DNA of 64,000 nt, from assembly GCA_905221605.1 (NCBI GenBank), contig CAJNDS010000087.1:112104-176103 (forward strand), written 5' to 3'. The stretch comes from Symbiodinium natans (taxonomy: Eukaryota; Sar; Dinophyceae; Suessiales; Symbiodiniaceae). Shown in pieces: positions 29,224-37,166 of the stretch. Numbering within the stretch: the stretch's first letter is position 1; each line of letters begins with the position of its first letter. The notes beneath the pieces are model-generated. The model did no database searches and had not been told where the DNA came from. It saw only the letters and a list, made by a program, of their open reading frames with translations. Position numbers and translations under genes: made by a program.

Positions 29224-32200
29224 GAACGCGGGGAGGGACTACCTACCCTAGGCTCTACAACACACTTGAACCGCTGCGGCGGGGGTTTGGGGAGTTTCCT
29301 TAAGGTCTGGGCTCTAAGGCTTCTACGGCTTCTGCTTCGACCTTGGACCGAACCTCTAGGCCTGCTTGCAAAACACTGGCTGCGAGACAGAGGAACGAAG
29401 CTGCACGCGACGAACGACGAAAAATCCTTCTGCCCGCAGACCGGCGACCTGGGAAACGGCCCGCCCCAAAAACACCCGCCCTGAACACAGAAACACCCGA
29501 ACAGCCCCAACATCCTGAGCATCAGAACGCGCGTGGGGTGATTCTGGTCTGAGCGCGCCGCGTCATGGTTCGCGCGCTTGGTGTTGTGCGCACCGCGAAC
29601 GCCTAAGGCTTCCAGAGCAGACGACGCGCTCTGCGGAGCTGCGACTGCCCCTTTGGCGCACGCTTCGCGCACCGCCCCCTCGGCTTGGGCATCAGTGAAA
29701 AACTGCCCATCAATGACCCTACCCGTCCTAACAGTAAGATCATCCACGTAGGCTATCCACTCCTTAGTATACTTAAGGCGCCTACCTCTGCCGGGGGCAT
29801 AGGCCCTATCAACCACAAAGTTGAAATCATCTGGGCCGTTAATCGGGCCAAAGGTGAGGCCGACAGGGAGATACTTCCCTGATCTTGCCACAATGGCCAA
29901 CACCTCGCGAGCACGCTTGGTGTTCCTAATTTGATTAAACCCACTAACCGCATCCACGAAGGTATACCAAACCGAACCTACTGCGGCGGCGAGCACGTCG
30001 CTACCCCGCCGACAATAGTACGTGGAGCGCTTAATTCGGGCATTCACACGGCGGTAGTCAACCACCAAGCGTCGCTTCCTATGCCGCTTGTAGCTGGGCA
30101 TTTCCTTGGTCGGAAACGGCGCAGATCCCCAAGCCGAGCTGCCGCGGATCAACTGACCCCGCTTGCATTCTTCTTCAAGCTTGTCGTCGACCCATTGCGC
30201 GGACTCGCCCCTCAGACTGTGAGGTTGGGACGAGACCGGCGGCCCGGTGGGGATGCAGTCATGGGCGAACTTCCTGACCGTGGTCCTGGTGGTGTCCTCC
30301 ACCCAGAACCCAGCGGCCTTTCGCCGTATGACCTCCCTGACGGCTGCGATGTCAGCATCGGCCAGCCCCGGTCTGGTTGGTCCAGGCTCGATCTTCAAAC
30401 CCGACCATACGAGGTCTCTATAGGCCTCGGTGCGCCTAGGATCCTCCGCGACCTTCTCGCCCGCAAGAGCATAGACTTCAAGGTCAGCCCGGACGGAATC
30501 CCAGTCCTTGGCGTCCGCCTTGGTTCGCCAAAACGCTTCCTTCTCAGCGGCATACTTATCCACCTCCTTATCCAGCTCCGCACGCTCTGCTGGCGTGAGG
30601 TCCTCGCCCGAGCGCACGTCCGGGAGGGGAACGACTGGAGAGGGCTGTGGCGCAGCCGCGGCGCTATCAGCACCCGCAGTGGCTGGAAAGCTTTCAACTG
30701 CAGCGGTGCACAGCTCTTCTGCGCCCCTCAGACCAAGGTCCTGGAGCGATGCGCAGAAAGCCGCCCCTATGAGGTTGTAGTCGGCTTGCGCGCGCCCAAC
30801 GTGCTTGTGCTGCACTGCGCCTAACGCATCCGGCCTACTACACCTCAAACCTACCGATTCTAAGCTGAAATCGGCGAGCCACAGGGCCCCGCTCTCAACG
30901 AGGTTGCCGCGGCCACTGGCCCGCGCGAACTGGCATATGTCAGCCCGCACGAAAGCCCAAGGCCAGCGTGGCTCTGCGAGCGTCCCAAACAAGGCGCCCC
31001 ACTCCTCTAGCCGCCAGGGTTCCCACTCGCCCTTTTGTGCCTGCAAATGCAGCGCGACGTGGGCGCCCGCGCGCGTGCGTTCCTGCGCACACCGGACGAC
31101 TAGCTGGAGGAAAGCCCGGGGCACATTCTTGCCCTCGAGCCCAATCACGAGCACCTTCGGCTCCGTGCGCAAAACAGCGCCGCTAATTGCCTCTAAGTGC
31201 TCTTCTGCGGCCAGGTTCCAGGTGATCCCGTAGGCCTGCTTGCCTTGCACAAAAGCTGGAACAACCCTGTACCCGTGCCTCCTGGCCGCGTCGGAAACGA
31301 CCGCGTCACCCCAAGCAACCTCTAAGACATCGGCAACCCCTCCAAGGAAATACTGCCGGAACCAACTCTCGACAGCACCCGACTCTGGGGAAGCCCTAAG
31401 CTGCAACACGCGGGGTTCCGCGACCAAGAGGTCCGCGAGGGCCTCTCGGATCGAGAGCACACCCGTGCTGGTGCGAGACGCTCTCTCGAGCGTCCTGTCC
31501 TGCAACGAGTACGCTCCCTTGTCCAACTTTCTGGCGGAGGCTGCAGCAAGCACGCCGTCGCGGTTCAGGTCGATCTTGGAAATGATCTCCCTGACGGAAA
31601 CCGCTTCGTGGGCCGGACGAGTCCCCTCTGAAAGCGTGAGCGCACCGTCCTCGGCGATGTATGCAAGCCGCCATTTGACGCGAACCCCGCTGGCGTCGGG
31701 GAGATAGCGGTGCACGCCGACCTGCGCACGGGCAGCATCTACCTGCGTAACCCGTCCTAACCTGCACACCTTAGGGCCTCCACCTACACCCCGATAGGCA
31801 ATGCGGTCGCCAAGGCGGAGGACGAAGTCCCTCCCGCGCCTGGTCAGCGTGAACTCCACTTGCTTGGCGTCGCCTTGAACCTGTTGCCCTAAGCTGGGGC
31901 GAGACGAGCCGTCCCCGCCGGTTCCATCGTCCTCAAAGACGACCGGCTCGCGGGATTCCGCGCCATCTGCATCCGCAGGAACAAGAATGCAGTCTTCTGC
32001 GTGCGCCTCCATCGGGCCGCGCCGGGCGGAAGAAGTACCCCCCGACTCCATCGACACGGGCTCCAAGGTGAGCCTGTGGCCCTTGACTTCCAAAACGCGC
32101 CAGGGGCCGGTCAGACCCGGTTTCCAAGGCACACGCCCCGCCCCCTCTGAACGGGCCCTCGGAGCGTTCCAGACCACTCGGTCTCCTGGCTTAAGGTCCA

Positions 32201-32336
32201 CAGTGCGCCTATGGCGATTTGCAAGTTTCGCCCGCGCTTCTGAAGACCGCGTCCAGTGCTCTCGGACCGCAGCAGCTAGTTCCGAGAACTGCTTAAACTG
32301 GCTCCGAGCCCAATCAGAGATGGGTTCGAACTGCAA
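28878..32336 (-). CDS. Gypsy element pol ORF3: integrase C-terminus, methyltransferase-like region, RT fingers and palm
   Basis: 1,152 residues. Residues 45-105 are an SH3-like integrase C-terminal domain (LKPGDRVVWNAP, GLTGPWRVLEVKG). Residues about 330-500 have the layout of a methyltransferase-like module (VADVLEVAWGDAVV; EPKVLVIGLEGKN where a Pro-Cys motif IV would sit; RADICQF), but catalytic residues are missing, so it is probably inert. Residues about 720-870 are RT fingers and palm: GSAPFPTKE, RLVVDYRRVNARIK, FVDAVSGFNQI (first Asp) and WIAYVDDLTVRTG (YVDD at about 29738-29752). No thumb follows; the frame runs into Arg/Pro-rich sequence opposite the next ORF. The catalytic palm thus lies after the integrase. 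Confidence 0.7.
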   Translation of the reverse strand: MQFEPISDWARSQFKQFSELAAAVREHWTRSSEARAKLANRHRRTVDLKPGDRVVWNAPRARSEGAGRVPWKPGLTGPWRVLEVKGHRLTLEPVSMESGGTSSARRGPMEAHAEDCILVPADADGAESREPVVFEDDGTGGDGSSRPSLGQQVQGDAKQVEFTLTRRGRDFVLRLGDRIAYRGVGGGPKVCRLGRVTQVDAARAQVGVHRYLPDASGVRVKWRLAYIAEDGALTLSEGTRPAHEAVSVREIISKIDLNRDGVLAAASARKLDKGAYSLQDRTLERASRTSTGVLSIREALADLLVAEPRVLQLRASPESGAVESWFRQYFLGGVADVLEVAWGDAVVSDAARRHGYRVVPAFVQGKQAYGITWNLAAEEHLEAISGAVLRTEPKVLVIGLEGKNVPRAFLQLVVRCAQERTRAGAHVALHLQAQKGEWEPWRLEEWGALFGTLAEPRWPWAFVRADICQFARASGRGNLVESGALWLADFSLESVGLRCSRPDALGAVQHKHVGRAQADYNLIGAAFCASLQDLGLRGAEELCTAAVESFPATAGADSAAAAPQPSPVVPLPDVRSGEDLTPAERAELDKEVDKYAAEKEAFWRTKADAKDWDSVRADLEVYALAGEKVAEDPRRTEAYRDLVWSGLKIEPGPTRPGLADADIAAVREVIRRKAAGFWVEDTTRTTVRKFAHDCIPTGPPVSSQPHSLRGESAQWVDDKLEEECKRGQLIRGSSAWGSAPFPTKEMPSYKRHRKRRLVVDYRRVNARIKRSTYYCRRGSDVLAAAVGSVWYTFVDAVSGFNQIRNTKRAREVLAIVARSGKYLPVGLTFGPINGPDDFNFVVDRAYAPGRGRRLKYTKEWIAYVDDLTVRTGRVIDGQFFTDAQAEGAVREACAKGAVAAPQSASSALEALGVRGAHNTKRANHDAARSDQNHPTRVLMLRMLGLFGCFCVQGGCFWGGPFPRSPVCGQKDFSSFVACSFVPLSRSQCFASRPRGSVQGRSRSRRSLRAQTLRKLPKPPPQRFKCVVEPRVGSPSPRSCLCTAPRCGSRPDRAGATDRSPGPSWSTTRPRCGPCPGRAGAAAYHYCTPAPCSGPCPGRSRARQVSSPIGGPAKPRASVPRWVEEGRRAGARARVQALRAEGARPRSTTCSVC

Positions 32337-32358
32337 GGCGTCTCGCAGGACGTCCTTT

Positions 32359-33045
32359 TCAAGTGGTAGAGCGAGCGACCAGCTCCGCTCTAGGTCCCTC
32401 GGGCCCGTGGGGTCCCGGAGTGTTATCTATGACGTACTCCGCCACCACGAGCCAATCCGACCAAGCTTCGGAAAGGGAGGCGCCGACTTGCCTGACGACC
32501 GCCCCCAGCACCTTTTGAACTTCTTGGTGGACTCGCTCGTTTGCGCCCAACTCACAAGGCCTCAAGGGCGCGCTGAACCGCCACTCGGTCCCAAGCATAG
32601 CGCTGAGTTCTGCCATGAGCGCATTCTTGAACTCTGGCCCTCTATCCGACCTGATGAGGCTCGGGATCGTCCTGCTGCGAAGCACACAGCGCACGAACGC
32701 CCTCCTGACTTCAGCATGAGTCAGAGACCTCATCGGCTCGAGGAGGACAGCATGACTGAGGCAATCGAAGTACGTAAGCGAGTACCTATGCCCCTCCCTG
32801 TCCTCTCGGTTCGGACCTTCACAGTCCACGCTGACTTCCTGCCAGCATGTCTCGGCGCCACATTTGACCGCACGAGCCTCAACCTTCGTCGGTCGAGAGC
32901 GGCCTTTAATGCAAGCGAGACATTTGGCGACCCAGGTCCGCACATCTTTCTCTAAGTCGGGCCACACTGCCCTCTCTAGCAGCTTGATGGTAACCTCAGC
33001 AGACCTATGGGCCCCAAGGACTCCGCAGTGGACTGAATTGAGCAA
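32359..33045 (-). CDS. Gypsy element integrase, zinc-binding and catalytic core
   Basis: 228 residues. HHCC zinc domain: HCGVLGAHRSAEVT, then CLACIKG. DDE core: Asp in VSVDCEGP, Asp in RSDRGPEF, Glu in ANERVHQE, in the expected order and spacing. It ends in frame change near 32.36 kb; the C-terminal domain continues in the next ORF (from 32336). The start Met is just after the ORF2 overlap, so a frameshift links them. Confidence 0.8.
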   Translation of the reverse strand: MLNSVHCGVLGAHRSAEVTIKLLERAVWPDLEKDVRTWVAKCLACIKGRSRPTKVEARAVKCGAETCWQEVSVDCEGPNREDREGHRYSLTYFDCLSHAVLLEPMRSLTHAEVRRAFVRCVLRSRTIPSLIRSDRGPEFKNALMAELSAMLGTEWRFSAPLRPCELGANERVHQEVQKVLGAVVRQVGASLSEAWSDWLVVAEYVIDNTPGPHGPEGPRAELVARSTT

Positions 33046-36000
33046 GCGCGGCGCCAGGTCACCCCATTCGCGCCCGCAGCCCCGTTGGGAACCACTGGGA
33101 CAACGACGGTTTGACCCGTCCTGAGGGTCACCTCGCGCTCGAGCAACCCGTCTCCGGATATCTCCATTGGTGGCTCTGGCTTGCGAATCGAGCCCGCCAA
33201 TGAGGGATCACGCCGCTGACCCTCGTACCACGCCGTACGAAGGGATCCCGTGACTCGGAACTCCGAAATGTTCGCCGCGTCCCTTGCCTCGACCGCAAGC
33301 TGTTCACGACGATTTTCGTCCTCCTCCGCGATCAGGCTCAAAGACGGAACACCGCCCTTAAACTCGACCTTGACCTTGGTTGAGGAATGGTCCCAAATGC
33401 ACAGGATGGGGCTATGGCTAACGAGCTCTAGAACCACTGCAGGGCCCTTGTGCTCTTCACCCATAAACGCCAAAACTCTACCCTTCAGCTTGCACTCATT
33501 GGCATTCTTCCCGCGACTGATAGCGCCCGCGGTCCAATGCCCTTCTACGCCCTCGTTGGACGAAGAGAATTGAGCAAGGACCCTTGACGCCTGCAGGGTA
33601 GACCTGCGGGGATCCGAAGCTGCTTCTCCGGTTGCCCGCCAGCCAATGACCTGAGTAACCCTACCCACAAGGGCTATCAGCTTGCCGAAGGAGGGGTCTA
33701 AGGCAACCTCTTTACCATTAGACCTCCAGAGCACTTCACACTGCTCATTCACGACATGTCTGTGGCCGTGCCAGTTCACCACTGACGACCAATGCACGAC
33801 GATGTCGCCCTGAACCACATTCAGGGGCGAGCAGTTGTGCCCCGCCACCACAGCACCATCTTCTCTAACCACCCATGTGGTCCAGTAAGGCTTCACATCG
33901 CCCCACTTGGAAAGATCCTTGTGCTGGGAGCCGAGGCTGAGCTTCATGGAATGGCTCTTCTTCCATATCTTCCCACTCAGCATGCCATATGCAGTGGGAA
34001 CTGGAGCATCTTTGGGCGTAGTCCTAAACCCTACCGCCCATTGCTGGATGGTTGAGGACCTAACCCTAACTAAACCTCCTGTCCTATCCAAAGTTGCAAG
34101 GACGGAGTTGACCTCTAGGCCCACCTCATGGGCCTCAAGGTCGCCCTCAAGCGGAGGTTCGGGCTCCTCCCGCTCGGCTATCTCTACCGAGGTATCGACT
34201 GCCTCTTTCTCGATGCAGGCGGGGCAGCGAGAAAACAGGTAGGTCCGCTTGCCGCAGATGCACAGACCCTCATGGTCCCAGAGGGGTCGTGACGGTTCGT
34301 CCAGCATCCCTCTAATGCTGGCATCATCGATGGAACGAACCGCGTCCAGCCTCAAGGACCGCAGAACCTCCGCCCCCAATGCCTGCTTCCCTACGATCCC
34401 AAAACCTCGCAGGGGAGGCTCCGGAAAATCCTTCTTGAGTTCCGGACAAGCCTCGGCCACTTCCAAGTGGCCCTGCTGCGTGCGCCAAAGGCGTGGCCGC
34501 ACCGCCCAGATAGCCTTGATGCCTGCCCAAGCCTCTCCTACAGCCCTGGCTTCCTTGCGCTGCAGGTTCCTTGCTTGGAGCGTGAGCTCAACAACCAAAG
34601 GCCACCTAAGGACGGCTGTGACCAGCCCGCCTTGCCCAAGTCCTACGAGGAACTGCGGACGAAACCCCGAAGCTTCCCTAAGAACCTTGGCACACGAAGT
34701 AAGCAAGTCGACCCTGATCCGCTTGATCTTCTTGGTCCCTGCGAGCCTGCCGGCCCCGCAATCAAAATGCGAGGCAAGCCCGTCGGTATCCTCAAACGGA
34801 CCCCAACAACCCCTGACAGCCACAGAAACTCCAGGGAGGCTCGCTTGAAAAACGCGCCTGATCTCAGTCAGCTCTGCGTCCTGCTCCTTCCAACGCGCGT
34901 AGTCAAAGACAACCATGACGCGCACCGGAAGGGCTGCGACGACGCACATCGGCACAGCCGCGGCCTGGACACGGCCCGCAGGCTCTGGGACGGCGTCGTT
35001 GCCGACCGCCCAGGGCACGGGTCCGTCACCCTCAGTACCCTCTCCGAGGTACTGGTCCAGGTCGAAACCTCGGAGTTGGCCCGAAAGGCCCTCGAGATCT
35101 TTCGTCCTCGCCGCAAGGAGCGCATCCCGATCCTTGGGATTGCGGCTAAAACTGTCACCCAGCGTCGCTGAGCGACCGCTAAGGCTCCTTATTTCGGACC
35201 CATCCATAAGGATTTCCGCAACCCACCGGACGAGTTTCGGATCCATTCCGATGTCCGACGTTTGGGCTCGGGTAAGGTTGGCATGATCTGTCCAACACAG
35301 AGTCCGAATAGAGCCAAACATGCGGCGTGTCGCCCGCTTTACCTCGAGCTGGGCAAACGCCTCCTGTATCAAGGGCGGCCAGTTCTGCTGCGCGGGGGTC
35401 AAGCTCTTTGAGTGCGTCATAAGCACTTTGAGCTGACTCAAGTCACGCGTCATCTGCACGACGCTGCCCCCTACCGCGATGCCCGACGCATCCGCGATCT
35501 GCTCAAGGGGACACGACCCATCCGCAGCAGAGGCCTCATCGAAGGTAGCCAAATTGATGCGGTTCTGCATCATGCGCTTAATCGCTTTAAAGGCTTTGCA
35601 ACCCTCGGTGGCGGCTGAGCCCAGCCCGCCTTCAGGAAAGACGGCGCCTGGCTTCTGCCACTGCCCTAAAATCTTGGCTGCGTGCCCATACTCAACAGGC
35701 AGGTAGCCGCGCAACCAATTTGCGCAACCCAAAAATTGCTGAATGTGAAGCTTCTCCCAGAGCGGGGGAAAGTCAATCACCGCCTGACAACGCTCTTCGT
35801 CAGGCGAACTCCCGTCCCGCCCAATGTTGTGTCCTAGGAGCTTACCTTTGGAGACACAAACTTCGGCCTTGCTGATCCCAAAAGAGAACCCAAACAAGAT
35901 TGACTTGTCTAGGAAACCCTCTAAGGAAACGAGGTGGTCGAGGAGGTGCGGGCACGCCTTAGGGTGCCGGGCGCGCATATCTGCCGCGAGCTGCTCATAA

Positions 36001-37166
36001 TAATAGTCCGTTGGAGGCTCTTCGATCATCTTGTCGATATCCCAGCTCTCCACGATATGATAGCTCGGGCAGCGCGCCGTGTCGACCGCGTCTGCTGGGC
36101 GCACAGCGTCACTTGCGCCTCTTCCAGCCGTGGCCGATCCCTCACGCCAGCCAGCCCAGCGTGGCCCCTTGCGCGTCCTAAAGACCGCGAGGCGTTCGGT
36201 GACGGGAACCTCATCGCTGCACGCAACGCTTTCCGCCACACGCAAATCCCTCGTGTCCCAAAGACGCCACGCCTCACCTGCGCGCTGAAGCAAGCACGTT
36301 TCGTAAGGCGCCTTCTCGACCGCCACGGTCCCAAGGTCCTTCTGCGCAGGGCGCCTACCCCACACAGACGCGTAACCACCTGGCGCCTCCCACCAGCTGT
36401 CGACGCTTGGAAGGTGGTCCAAGCAAGTAAGCACTCCAGGCTCCTCAACAGGGCGCCCAGCCGGGCCGCTCCCGCCCCACACCGAAGCGAGAACAGTCAC
36501 CGCAGCAAGGACCGATAGCACACCGATCCTGGCGCCGGTACGCAGCCGCCCAAAGGACCGCGCACACGAGGAACAACCTTGGAAGCTTCTTGCCGCGGCC
36601 CTGGACGCGGACCCGCAAGCAAAGCACGGGTCATGGTCAACCGAAGCAACGGCGACCCCACAATCCGCACATGCCTGCGGAGACGGCTCCGACTCGAACA
36701 CCGTCTCAATCGCGCCACAACCACAAGCCGCAGTGCTGACGAGGCCGGAACGCACTTCCGCAACAACCTCGCCCGGCTGGAGAGAGTGATCACACTCTTG
36801 GGCTGCAAGCAAAACAAACCCTTTACCCTCTCCTGTGGGCCAGAGACCTGGCACAGCCTCAACCCCACACTCAACCGGAAGCACAACCTCGGACAGGGAT
36901 CCCTCTGCGGAGACTCCTGCCTCCCGCACGACTGGCACCAGCACCCCATCACCTGGCGAGAGCTCGAGCGGCTCTTCCCCGTCATAGCGGAGAAGCTCAC
37001 GACTTCCGCCCCCAGGCTCGGTGCATGACGCGTCGTCCAGGCTTGACAACCGCGCTTCAAAGGCATAGGCCCTGTCCTTCCGAGTCCTGCTGTGATCCTC
37101 ACATCTGGGCATCCTGATTCCCAGCGTGTCGAGGACATGAAAGTCTGGACCCGGCCTGAATCCCAA
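32976..37166 (-). CDS. Gypsy element pol ORF2: Cys-rich/membrane segment, RT thumb, RNase H
   Basis: 1,396 residues. Residues 1-45 continue the protease region. A Cys cluster (148-201, four CxxC or CxC pairs) looks like a zinc ribbon, and 214-230 is a hydrophobic span (IGVLSVLAAVTVLASVW). Residues 403-500 match the thumb and connection part of a Ty3-type RT (HLLDHLVSLEGFL, KLLGHNIGRDG, IQQFLGCANWLRGYLP) with no fingers or palm before them. RNase H follows at about 545-675, with candidate acids Asp559 (IADASG), Glu602, Asp627 (CWTDHANL) and Asp671. About 700 further residues are unrecognised (with CxxC pairs near CICGKRTYLFSRCPAC) before the integrase. The frame overlaps the integrase ORF by 70 bases. 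Confidence 0.7.
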   Translation of the reverse strand: MGFRPGPDFHVLDTLGIRMPRCEDHSRTRKDRAYAFEARLSSLDDASCTEPGGGSRELLRYDGEEPLELSPGDGVLVPVVREAGVSAEGSLSEVVLPVECGVEAVPGLWPTGEGKGFVLLAAQECDHSLQPGEVVAEVRSGLVSTAACGCGAIETVFESEPSPQACADCGVAVASVDHDPCFACGSASRAAARSFQGCSSCARSFGRLRTGARIGVLSVLAAVTVLASVWGGSGPAGRPVEEPGVLTCLDHLPSVDSWWEAPGGYASVWGRRPAQKDLGTVAVEKAPYETCLLQRAGEAWRLWDTRDLRVAESVACSDEVPVTERLAVFRTRKGPRWAGWREGSATAGRGASDAVRPADAVDTARCPSYHIVESWDIDKMIEEPPTDYYYEQLAADMRARHPKACPHLLDHLVSLEGFLDKSILFGFSFGISKAEVCVSKGKLLGHNIGRDGSSPDEERCQAVIDFPPLWEKLHIQQFLGCANWLRGYLPVEYGHAAKILGQWQKPGAVFPEGGLGSAATEGCKAFKAIKRMMQNRINLATFDEASAADGSCPLEQIADASGIAVGGSVVQMTRDLSQLKVLMTHSKSLTPAQQNWPPLIQEAFAQLEVKRATRRMFGSIRTLCWTDHANLTRAQTSDIGMDPKLVRWVAEILMDGSEIRSLSGRSATLGDSFSRNPKDRDALLAARTKDLEGLSGQLRGFDLDQYLGEGTEGDGPVPWAVGNDAVPEPAGRVQAAAVPMCVVAALPVRVMVVFDYARWKEQDAELTEIRRVFQASLPGVSVAVRGCWGPFEDTDGLASHFDCGAGRLAGTKKIKRIRVDLLTSCAKVLREASGFRPQFLVGLGQGGLVTAVLRWPLVVELTLQARNLQRKEARAVGEAWAGIKAIWAVRPRLWRTQQGHLEVAEACPELKKDFPEPPLRGFGIVGKQALGAEVLRSLRLDAVRSIDDASIRGMLDEPSRPLWDHEGLCICGKRTYLFSRCPACIEKEAVDTSVEIAEREEPEPPLEGDLEAHEVGLEVNSVLATLDRTGGLVRVRSSTIQQWAVGFRTTPKDAPVPTAYGMLSGKIWKKSHSMKLSLGSQHKDLSKWGDVKPYWTTWVVREDGAVVAGHNCSPLNVVQGDIVVHWSSVVNWHGHRHVVNEQCEVLWRSNGKEVALDPSFGKLIALVGRVTQVIGWRATGEAASDPRRSTLQASRVLAQFSSSNEGVEGHWTAGAISRGKNANECKLKGRVLAFMGEEHKGPAVVLELVSHSPILCIWDHSSTKVKVEFKGGVPSLSLIAEEDENRREQLAVEARDAANISEFRVTGSLRTAWYEGQRRDPSLAGSIRKPEPPMEISGDGLLEREVTLRTGQTVVVPVVPNGAAGANGVTWRRACSIQSTAESLGPIGLLRLPSSC

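Noticed and set aside
32320-32340. GGGTTCGAACTGC as a tRNA T-arm
   Set aside because: It lies in the integrase C-terminal coding region and no acceptor stem or D-arm can be placed around it.
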